Shown here: positions 1 through 5,996 of the stretch, piece after piece
How the letters are laid out: each line of letters opens with the position of its first letter
Position numbering within the stretch: the stretch's first letter is position 1
Origin: an uncultured Fidelibacterota bacterium
Lineage (GTDB): Bacteria; Fidelibacterota; Marinisomatia; SCGC-AAA003-L08; D37C17
Length of the DNA: 7,398 nt
NCBI GenBank assembly: GCA_913049525.1
Contig: CAJWYZ010000072.1
Coordinates: 1 to 7,398 of the forward strand
Direction of reading: 5' to 3'
Notes under the pieces: model-generated
The model's database searches: none
The model's input: only the letters and a program-made list of their open reading frames with translations
What the model was told of the DNA's origin: nothing
Program-made: the position numbers and the translations under genes

Positions 1-1674
1 TGTAAGCGAAGCTTTCCTAATCCGCTTTCAGCTTTCTTTAAATTAATTGGACTAAGCAAAATATTCCCCAAAAGTAAGTATTTCGGGAAATATAACCTTA
101 CTTTCTTAGATGAAAATAAAATTCATAATGTTGATGCTATAAGCGGCTCCTTCATGCTATTTCCTAGATTAATAGTTGATAAAATAGGTACATTTGATGA
201 GTCATTTTTCATGTATGGTGAAGACTTAGACTTCTGCCACCGAATAAAACAATTAGGGTATGCAATCATTTATAACCCTGCTACAAGCATTATTCATTAT
301 AAAGGTGAAAGTTCAAAAACTGCACCCTATGACATGATTCAGATATTTTATACGGCTTTACATAGGTTTTATAATAAATATAGCGATTTGTATTCATCAT
401 GGAAATATTTTAGTTTTTTGGTTTCCTTGGGGATTTCTATCAGAAAAACTTTAGCCTATTTAAAAGTATACTCAACACGTATTATTTCAGGGGTATTAGA
501 TTTTTCATCCATACTATTTAGCTTTACAATAGCCATTTATTTTTGGTATTCTAACTATCATCATGAAATAGTTTCAATTTCCACAGTACAAACTCATTGG
601 CTCTTAATTTTGGACTTTATTCTGTGCTGGGCAATTAGTTCCTATTGGCTTAATCTGTATAAAAAAGATTATCTTTCCTACGGCAGATCACTCATTGTAG
701 TATTAATCACGTTTTTCTTATCAGCAACTTCTACTTATTTTATTTCTGTAATTGCATATTCGAGAGCTGTTTTATTTATCACCTTTTTACTTACTGCAAT
801 TATATCTGCGGGATGGCGTATTGGAATCTATATATTATATCGATACCGTAAAATCAACTTATCCATGAGCACACCACTTTTTACCCGTAGAGCTGCAATT
901 TTAGGAACTGGTATGGAATCTATGCGAGTGGGTAATTTATTACATCATACTCTTGAATCTCATTTTATATTAATGGGGTTTATTGATGATGGAAATCATT
1001 CTGGAACTGATAAATTCCTCGGCAGATTAGATGATGTGAAAGGTTTAATTAAAAATCATAACATAAATGAAATTATTATTCCTGAAAATTATATAAACAT
1101 CAGAAAACTTATAAAACTATTGGATAAACTTTCCGGAATGAATGTTAATTGCAAATTGGTGCCAAAAGGGGAAAAAATGCTCATTGGAAAAGGTGTGGTT
1201 GAAAATTTAGCTGGCGTTCCTCTATTAGAAATCGAACTTCCTCTATTTGACAATTTTCATCAGTTTATAAAGCGATCCTTTGATATATTTTTATCATCAA
1301 TCCTTATATTTCTTTCAATTCCTGTTCATTTATATTTTCTGCTATTAAAACAATATGATAGAGAAAAAATATGGTCAGTTAATGGATCGCAATCTGAAAT
1401 AATCCGATACCGATCAAGCAGTAAATTAATTCAGGATATATCGTTACTATTTATGATTTTAAATGGTACTCTCAGTTTTGTAGGGTCACAAATAATCAAT
1501 GCATCTTCTACCAACCCACAATTCATTGTAAAACCAGGAGTAACGGGTTTACCACATCTAAAAGCAGTGAATATCGATATGAACTATATTCGTAAATTTG
1601 AGAACTATTATGCAATGCAGTATTCATTGATTTTCGATATTGAAATATTACTAAAATCTATTTTTAAAATATAA
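1..1674 (+). CDS. Family-2 glycosyltransferase fused to a degenerate polyprenyl-phosphate glycosylphosphotransferase, 5'-truncated
   Basis: The reading frame is open from base 1, so the ATG at 154 is internal and the true start lies upstream; 557 codons are visible (numbered from base 1). Residues 1-105 are the C-terminal part of a GT2 (rhamnosyltransferase/WbbL-like) domain: DAISGSFM, then FMYGEDLDFCHR (about 70-81, with the catalytic-base ED) and IHYKGESS (about 97-104). The nucleotide-binding N-terminal part is outside the window. Next come about four hydrophobic segments (roughly 162-182, 197-216, 228-249, 254-272), then a Rossmann-like CoA-binding domain with ILGTGMES (300-307) and GFIDDG. 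A bacterial sugar transferase remnant begins at KRSFDI (424) and keeps KPGVTGL (511-517) and the terminal D-x-E-I-L-L-K-S motif. Full relatives transfer a sugar phosphate to undecaprenyl phosphate at the inner membrane. Here the core is shortened and the catalytic Asp-Glu is replaced by Gln-Asp, so only the GT2 half is likely to be catalytic. Its stop overlaps the accA start. Confidence 0.85.
   Translation, partial: CKRSFPNPLSAFFKLIGLSKIFPKSKYFGKYNLTFLDENKIHNVDAISGSFMLFPRLIVDKIGTFDESFFMYGEDLDFCHRIKQLGYAIIYNPATSIIHYKGESSKTAPYDMIQIFYTALHRFYNKYSDLYSSWKYFSFLVSLGISIRKTLAYLKVYSTRIISGVLDFSSILFSFTIAIYFWYSNYHHEIVSISTVQTHWLLILDFILCWAISSYWLNLYKKDYLSYGRSLIVVLITFFLSATSTYFISVIAYSRAVLFITFLLTAIISAGWRIGIYILYRYRKINLSMSTPLFTRRAAILGTGMESMRVGNLLHHTLESHFILMGFIDDGNHSGTDKFLGRLDDVKGLIKNHNINEIIIPENYINIRKLIKLLDKLSGMNVNCKLVPKGEKMLIGKGVVENLAGVPLLEIELPLFDNFHQFIKRSFDIFLSSILIFLSIPVHLYFLLLKQYDREKIWSVNGSQSEIIRYRSSSKLIQDISLLFMILNGTLSFVGSQIINASSTNPQFIVKPGVTGLPHLKAVNIDMNYIRKFENYYAMQYSLIFDIEILLKSIFKI
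1264..1671 (+). other. Degraded phosphoglycosyltransferase core domain within the glycosyltransferase fusion
   Basis: This sub-region encodes the C-terminal ~135 residues. Typical bacterial sugar transferase domains (WbaP, WcaJ, PglC type) are about 180-200 residues and carry KFRSM, a basic stretch, LDELPQL with the catalytic Asp-Glu, VGPRP and KPGxTG. Here the entry helix KRSFDIFLSS is normal and KFRSM is reduced to RYRSS. The roughly 25-35 residues that normally lead to LDE are missing. Counting back from the conserved LNG-TLSFVG block, the Asp-Glu positions hold Gln (1432-1434) and Asp (1435-1437), and VGPRP has become VGSQI. KPGVTGL and the final membrane-proximal helix are intact. Selective loss with an intact frame suggests retention as a non-catalytic membrane or partner-binding module. 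This motif alignment was made by eye. Confidence 0.7.
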
Positions 1675-2633
1675 TGTCAAATTATACACTTGACTTCGAA
1701 TCTTCATTAAAAGAGATTGAAGATAAAATTGATTCTATAAAGGCTACCGGTATCAAAACGGGAATGGATGTGAGTGATGCTGTCACTAAATTAGAGGATC
1801 AATTATTAGAAGAGAAGAAAATTTTATATGCAAATCTCTCTCGTTGGGAGAGAGTGCAATTAGCCCGGCATCCCAAAAGACCTTATTCCTCAGACTATAT
1901 CAGCAGAATAACTGATTATTGGTTTGAACTGCATGGAGATAGATACTTTTCTGATGATCCATCAATGATTTGCGGTATTGCTACAATAGACACATTGAAT
2001 CTCATGATTATCAGCCAGGAAAAGGGCAGGGGAACTAAGTCTAAAGTTTTTAGAAATTTTGGTATGGCGCGCCCTGAAGGATATCGAAAAGCTTTGCGAT
2101 TAATGAAGTTGGCAGAGAAATATAATATTCCAGTTTTAACACTTATTGATACTCCTGGAGCATATCCTGGGCTTGGGGCTGAGGAACGTGGTCAGGCTGA
2201 AGCAATTGCAAGAAATCTTTTTGAGATGGCAAAATTAAAAGTCCCTATAATCAATGTTGTTATTGGAGAGGGAGCATCAGGCGGAGCCTTAGGTATTGGT
2301 GTTGGTGATAAGATATTATGTTTTGAGAATACCTGGTATTCGGTTATTTCACCAGAAGGTTGTGCAACTATATTATTCCGCGATTCCTCCAGAGCTTCAG
2401 AGGCTGCCGATTCAATGATGGTAACTGCAAAAGATTTAAAGGAATTGGGAATTGCCGATGCTATTTTGCCAGAGCCTATTGGTGGAACTCATCAAGACTA
2501 TAATCAGGCTGCCGAAACCTTAAAAGAAGCAATTTTGGATTCCTTTGCTGAATTAATCAAAATTGACCCTGAAAAAAGGATAGAGGATAGAATTGAAAAG
2601 TATGAAAAAATGGGTAGGTGGTCAGATGGATAA
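1674..2633 (+). CDS. accA: Acetyl-CoA carboxylase carboxyltransferase subunit alpha
   Basis: AccA pairs with the zinc-ribbon subunit AccD in the carboxyltransferase that moves CO2 from carboxybiotin to acetyl-CoA, giving malonyl-CoA for fatty acid synthesis in the cytoplasm. The 319-residue product equals the E. coli AccA length and follows it throughout: N-terminal LDFESSLKEIEDKID, ARHPKRPY (65-71), FGMARPEGYRKALRLM (129-144), FIDTPGAYPG-like LIDTPGAYPG (157-166), GAEERGQAEAIARNL (168-182), the oxyanion-hole loop GEGASGGALGIGVGD (198-212) and YSVISPEGCA (222-231). E. coli has GEGGSGG in that loop, so one glycine is alanine here. The ATG start overlaps the preceding stop as TAATG, with no clear Shine-Dalgarno, so translation is probably coupled to the glycosyltransferase. 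No accD is visible nearby. The 3' end overlaps the next gene by 8 nt. Confidence 0.97.
   Translation: MSNYTLDFESSLKEIEDKIDSIKATGIKTGMDVSDAVTKLEDQLLEEKKILYANLSRWERVQLARHPKRPYSSDYISRITDYWFELHGDRYFSDDPSMICGIATIDTLNLMIISQEKGRGTKSKVFRNFGMARPEGYRKALRLMKLAEKYNIPVLTLIDTPGAYPGLGAEERGQAEAIARNLFEMAKLKVPIINVVIGEGASGGALGIGVGDKILCFENTWYSVISPEGCATILFRDSSRASEAADSMMVTAKDLKELGIADAILPEPIGGTHQDYNQAAETLKEAILDSFAELIKIDPEKRIEDRIEKYEKMGRWSDG
2616..2621 (+). promoter_or_regulatory. Shine-Dalgarno AGGTGG fixing the start of the acyl-CoA carboxylase gene
   Basis: AGGTGG lies inside the end of accA, 4 nt before the ATG at 2626. Two earlier in-frame starts exist (TTG 2593 and ATG 2602), but using them would add an unsupported MKKWVGGQ-type tail and enlarge the overlap with accA. 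The site therefore supports the start at 2626, with an 8-nt overlap. Confidence 0.6.
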
Positions 2634-4272
2634 AATAGGAACACCAATTGAAAAAATGAATCCAGATAAATTTCAATCAAATTCTGATGATTTTCTTAAA
2701 TACATTTCTTTTTATATTGAAGAGCAGAAAAAAATAAAATTAGGTGGAGGAACTATTGCTATTGAAAAACAGCATAATAAGAAACGCCTTACTGCTCGAG
2801 AGCGAATTGACCATCTAATAGATTCTGGAACTCAGTTTTTTGAACTTGGAATTTATGCTGCTTGGGGTATGTATGAAGAATATGGCTCACCTCCTGCATC
2901 TGGAACTCTTATTGGTATTGGAAAAATTGAAGGCTATGACTGTGTAGTTGTTGCAAATGATGCAACGGTAAAAGCAGGTGCATATTTTGAGGTCACCTTA
3001 AAGAAAACGCTCAGAGCCCAGCAAATTGCCCTAGAAAACAACCTCCCAATAATTTATTTAGTTGATTCGGCAGGCGTGTTTTTACCACTTCAAGATCAAG
3101 TATTTCCAGATGAAGCACATTTTGGTAGAATATTTTACAATAACGCCAGACTCTCAGCACTGGGCATACCGCAAATCGCAGCGGTAATGGGCCCCTGTGT
3201 TGCTGGAGGTGCTTATCTCCCTGTTATGTGTGATAAATATATAATTGTTGAAGGTGCCAGTATGTTTTTGGCAGGTCCGGCACTGGTAAAAGCAGCCATC
3301 GGACAAGATATTGATGCAGATACATTAGGAGGAGCAACCACCCATTCAGCCATTAGTGGTACTGCCGATTTCCACGAAAAAGATGATCTGTCTGGTTTGG
3401 AGAGAATTCGAATAATTATGAGTGGATTAAATATTAGTAATTCTTTGGCATTTCAACGGAAGGAATTTACGCCACCTCAATTTTCTCCAAATGAACTCAT
3501 TGGCTTATTCCATCCTGAAAATCCTGGACAATATGATGTCCGTGAAATAATTTCCAGAATCGTTGATGATAGTGATTTTAGTGAATTTAAAATGACCTAT
3601 GGTAAATCTTTAGTATGCGGGACTGCAAGAATTGGGGGAATGAGTATAGGGATTGTAGCTAACCAGCGAAAAATTTCTCGTACGGAGCAGGGTGAAATGC
3701 AAATGGGTGGTGTAATCTATTCTGATTCGGCAGATAAGGGTGCCAGATTTATAATGAATTGTAATCAAGATAAAATTCCATTATTATTTATGCATGATGT
3801 AAATGGATTTATGGTTGGTAAAGATTCAGAATGGGGAGGTATTGCAAAAGATGGAGCTAAAATGGTAAATGCAGTGAGCAATTCCGTTGTCCCGAAGATT
3901 ACTCTGGTAATAGGAGGGAGTTATGGTGCTGGTAATTATGCATTGTCAGGGCGAGCATATAGCCCGCGATTCATGTTTGCATGGCCATCTGCTAAAATTG
4001 CAGTAATGGGGGGAGATTCTGCTGCAAAAACATTAGCTCAAATAAAATTAGCTAAAATGGGTGATGTTGATGAGAAAACAAAATCAGACCTGATTACTAA
4101 AATAAAGAAAAATTATGATGTGCAATCAGATCCTCGATATGCGGCAGCCCGTATGTGGATAGATGAAATTATTGATCCTCGAGAAACTCGAAATGTGATT
4201 ATTCGCTCCCTTGAAATTGTTGCCCATCAAACGAAAATACCGGAACCAAAGTTTGGAGTGCTGCAGGTATGA
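2626..4272 (+). CDS. Biotin-dependent acyl-CoA carboxylase, carboxyltransferase (beta) subunit, methylcrotonyl-CoA carboxylase type
   Basis: This 548-residue protein carries both crotonase-like halves of a carboxyltransferase and transfers the carboxyl group from carboxybiotin to an acyl-CoA. The N half shows KRLTARERIDHLID (53-66), ANDATVKAGAYFEVTLKK (110-127), YLVDSAGVFLP (144-154), FPDEAHFGRIFYN (160-172) and the oxyanion loop CVAGGAY (191-197). The C half shows DVNGFMVG (391-398), the second loop GGSYGAGNYAL (430-440), GRAYSPRF (442-449) and AVMGGDSAAKTL (459-470). The NDATVK, FPD-HFGR and GNYALSGRAYSPRF signatures, together with the C-terminal FGV ending, are closer to methylcrotonyl-CoA (leucine breakdown) or geranyl-CoA carboxylase beta than to propionyl-CoA carboxylase. 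Compared with classical MCC beta it carries about 15 extra residues around 347-361 (QRKISRTEQGEMQMG), which I recall from Bacteroidota relatives. Substrate is unproven. No biotin carboxylase or carrier subunit lies in the window. It overlaps atuA by ATGA. Confidence 0.9.
   Translation: MDKIGTPIEKMNPDKFQSNSDDFLKYISFYIEEQKKIKLGGGTIAIEKQHNKKRLTARERIDHLIDSGTQFFELGIYAAWGMYEEYGSPPASGTLIGIGKIEGYDCVVVANDATVKAGAYFEVTLKKTLRAQQIALENNLPIIYLVDSAGVFLPLQDQVFPDEAHFGRIFYNNARLSALGIPQIAAVMGPCVAGGAYLPVMCDKYIIVEGASMFLAGPALVKAAIGQDIDADTLGGATTHSAISGTADFHEKDDLSGLERIRIIMSGLNISNSLAFQRKEFTPPQFSPNELIGLFHPENPGQYDVREIISRIVDDSDFSEFKMTYGKSLVCGTARIGGMSIGIVANQRKISRTEQGEMQMGGVIYSDSADKGARFIMNCNQDKIPLLFMHDVNGFMVGKDSEWGGIAKDGAKMVNAVSNSVVPKITLVIGGSYGAGNYALSGRAYSPRFMFAWPSAKIAVMGGDSAAKTLAQIKLAKMGDVDEKTKSDLITKIKKNYDVQSDPRYAAARMWIDEIIDPRETRNVIIRSLEIVAHQTKIPEPKFGVLQV
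4255..4258 (+). promoter_or_regulatory. GGAG ribosome-binding site of atuA
   Basis: GGAG sits in the last codons of the carboxylase gene, 10 nt before the ATG at 4269. Together with the 4-nt ATGA overlap it supports coupled translation. The spacing is slightly long. Confidence 0.4.
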
Positions 4273-5618
4273 GCAATATCATTCGAATAGGAAATGGTCA
4301 AGGATTTTGGGGTGACTCTATAGATGCTCCAGTAAGGCTGGCTAAAGATGGGCCATTAGATTATCTCACATTAGACTATTTAGCAGAAGTAACCCTTTCA
4401 ATTATGCAGAGGCAGAAGTTGAAAAATCCTAATACTGGGTATGCACGTGATTTTCTGGATTTGGTTGAAAGAATTCTTCCTGAAATTTCAGATAAAGGAG
4501 TAAAGGTTATTACCAACGCTGGGGGGGTAAATCCTCAATCCTGCAGATCGGAACTGATTCAGCTGGCTAAAAATTCCGGAAAGGAAATCAAGATAGGAGT
4601 GATTCAGGGCGATGATATTTTTCCAACGCTGGCTGAACTTAGAAAGAAAGGCGTTTCCTTTGAAAATATGGATACAGGAGCTGATTTTGATTCTATAATG
4701 GATAAGGTCTATTCTGCCAATGTATACATCAACAGTTCTACCATATCAGAAGCTTTAGATAAAGGAGCGCAAATTGTACTGGCAGGCAGAGTTTCAGACC
4801 CAGGGCTGGCATTGGGGCCATGTATCTATGAATTTGGTTGGAAGGATCAAGATTATGATTTATTGGCAGCGGGAACTTTAGCTGGGCATATTACCGAATG
4901 CGGCGCCCAATGCACCGGTGGGAATTATTCCAGATGGCAAGATGTACCAAATTTGGCAGATGTAGGGTACCCTATTATTGAAATGCAGCCAAGTGGAGAA
5001 TTCCATATCACTAAACATGAAAATTCTGGTGGACTGATCAGTCGTGAAACAATAGGGGAGCAGGTTTTATATGAAATGGGGGATCCCAATCATTATATAT
5101 CGCCAGATGTATGTGTTGATTTTACTTCATTTAACATTAATGATTTAGGAGGTAATAAAGTGTCCATCTCAAATGTGGCAGGCCTTCCACCAACGGATAG
5201 CTACAAAGTCTCTATTTCATATTTTGCTGGATATAAGGCTTCAGGTCAACTTACCGTATCTGGACCAAATGCCTATGAAAAAGCACAATTAACTGCAGAA
5301 ATAATTTGGAAAAGACTGAAAAATACTGGCGTTACATTTGAAGATACATCCACAGAATATTTAGGGCTATCTTCTTGTCATGGCGAAATTAATGCATTCC
5401 CCTCGCAAATTAACGAGGTAGTTTTACGTTTGGGTGTGAAAGATTCTGATAAAAATAAAGTTAATCGATTTGGGAAAGAATTGGCACCAGTTATTACCAG
5501 TGGACCTCCGGGGATTACTGGTTTTTCAGGTGGCAGACCCAAGGCTCAAGAGATTATAGCCTATTGGCCGGCTCTCATACCCAAACAGCTTGTACACACT
5601 TCAGTGGATGTTGTTTAA
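4269..5618 (+). CDS. atuA: AtuA family protein (DUF1446), main domain
   Basis: The 449-residue product matches the DUF1446/AtuA family: RIGNGQGFWGDSIDAP near the N-terminus (6-21), TNAGGVNP (82-89), IGVIQGDDI (109-117), the conserved block LAGRVSDPGLALGP (171-184), a cysteine pair in TECGAQCTGGNY (209-220), and PGITGFSGGRPK (414-425). AtuA is required for acyclic terpene (citronellol/geraniol) utilisation in Pseudomonas, but its reaction is not established. Family members often lie beside acyl-CoA carboxylase and acyl-CoA dehydrogenase genes, as here. Pseudomonas-type AtuA is longer because it includes a C-terminal domain. In this window that domain is encoded by the next gene, separated only by an in-frame TAA and one codon. 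It is probably cytoplasmic, as no signal peptide or membrane segment is seen. A terpene-degrading role is only a possibility because no other atu genes are visible. Confidence 0.88.
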   Translation: MSNIIRIGNGQGFWGDSIDAPVRLAKDGPLDYLTLDYLAEVTLSIMQRQKLKNPNTGYARDFLDLVERILPEISDKGVKVITNAGGVNPQSCRSELIQLAKNSGKEIKIGVIQGDDIFPTLAELRKKGVSFENMDTGADFDSIMDKVYSANVYINSSTISEALDKGAQIVLAGRVSDPGLALGPCIYEFGWKDQDYDLLAAGTLAGHITECGAQCTGGNYSRWQDVPNLADVGYPIIEMQPSGEFHITKHENSGGLISRETIGEQVLYEMGDPNHYISPDVCVDFTSFNINDLGGNKVSISNVAGLPPTDSYKVSISYFAGYKASGQLTVSGPNAYEKAQLTAEIIWKRLKNTGVTFEDTSTEYLGLSSCHGEINAFPSQINEVVLRLGVKDSDKNKVNRFGKELAPVITSGPPGITGFSGGRPKAQEIIAYWPALIPKQLVHTSVDVV

Positions 5619-5624
5619 CATATG
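5616..5624 (+). other. Single in-frame stop separating the two AtuA domains (TAA-CAT-ATG)
   Basis: The AtuA stop TAA (5616-5618), one CAT codon and the next ATG (5622-5624) are all in the same reading frame. The two genes would thus read as one protein of about 565 residues if the stop were absent, matching the fused domain order known for AtuA. No good Shine-Dalgarno precedes 5622 (GTGGA at 5604-5608 is 13 nt away). Reinitiation after the stop, readthrough or a sequencing error could each explain the layout. Confidence 0.8.
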
Positions 5625-5966
5625 AAGATAACATTACATCAAATTGCCCATGCACGGTCAGGAGATAAAGGCGCCCATTCAAATGTGGGTTTAATGTTTA
5701 CATCTCAAGAATTATATGAATGGGCAAAAATTAACATTTCCACATCTGTTATAAAACAGCATTTTAAGAGCATTGCTAAAGGAGAAATTCTTCGCTATGA
5801 AATGGATAATCTCCTAGCATTGAATTTTATATTAGGAGATAGTTTAGGTGGCGGCGGAAGCGAATCTCTTATTAATGATGCCCAGGGTAAAACCCATGGG
5901 CAGGCTCTTTTACTCATGGAAGTGGACCTTCCTGACAATTTATCACAATTTGTCAGCAGCAAGTAA
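5622..5966 (+). CDS. AtuA-like C-terminal (ferredoxin-like fold) domain protein
   Basis: This 114-residue protein matches the small domain found at the C-terminus of fused AtuA proteins or as a free-standing partner. Its signatures are AHARSGDKG (9-17) followed by HSNVGLMF, the glycine-rich GDSLGGGGSESL (72-83), and a terminal DAQGKTHGQALLLMEVDLP (86-104). The start at 5622 places ARSGDKG about ten residues in, as expected for the domain start. Biochemical role is unknown. Close spacing to atuA implies that the two products act together, probably as a heteromeric complex that substitutes for the fused protein. It is cytoplasmic by composition. A GC-rich imperfect stem (5881-5900) and an inverted repeat near the stop lie within its coding sequence. 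Confidence 0.85.
   Translation: MKITLHQIAHARSGDKGAHSNVGLMFTSQELYEWAKINISTSVIKQHFKSIAKGEILRYEMDNLLALNFILGDSLGGGGSESLINDAQGKTHGQALLLMEVDLPDNLSQFVSSK
5932..5956 (+). repeat. Perfect 7-bp inverted repeat at the end of the AtuA-like small gene
   Basis: CTGACAA (5932-5938) and TTGTCAG (5950-5956) are exact reverse complements around an 11-nt AT-rich loop, with two further A-T pairs possible after one mismatch. The repeat lies 8 nt before the stop codon at 5964 and is not followed by a T-run, so it is not a recognisable intrinsic terminator. It may be chance, a weak 3' stabilising hairpin, or an operator for the downstream gene. Confidence 0.3.
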
Positions 5967-5996
5967 AATCGCTTAGCATTCATTCTTAAAAAAATA
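5967..5996 (+). other. Only true intergenic gap in the window (30 nt)
   Basis: This AT-rich spacer between the AtuA-like small gene and the MATE gene ends in a run of A residues just before the ATG. I see no hairpin plus T-run terminator, no recognisable promoter boxes and no Shine-Dalgarno. Continued transcription into the MATE gene is therefore the simplest reading. Confidence 0.5.

Noticed and set aside
154..156. ATG as the start of the glycosyltransferase gene
   Set aside because: The same frame is open to base 1 and the upstream 51 codons encode typical GT2 sequence (RSFPNPLSAFFKL, GKYNLTFLDE, VDAISGSF), so this Met is internal and the gene is truncated by the window edge.
1620..1673. 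Possible promoter-like TTGA / TAT-rich boxes upstream of accA
   Set aside because: The region is uniformly AT-rich coding sequence, so such matches are expected by chance, and no good -35/-10 pair stands out.
2270..2310. Gly-to-Ala change in the AccA oxyanion loop (GEGASGG versus GEGGSGG) as a sign of inactivation
   Set aside because: The remaining glycines and all neighbouring motifs are intact, and a small residue at this position is likely tolerated. Nothing else suggests loss of function.
2593..2604. Upstream TTG (2593) and ATG (2602) starts for the acyl-CoA carboxylase gene
   Set aside because: They lengthen the overlap with accA and add residues that are only accA sequence read in another frame. 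The AGGTGG site is placed correctly for the ATG at 2626.
5881..5900. GC-rich imperfect stem (CCCAGGGT / ACCCATGGG with an AAA loop) as a terminator
   Set aside because: It lies within the conserved DAQGKTHGQA coding region and no T-run follows, so it is best explained by codon sequence.
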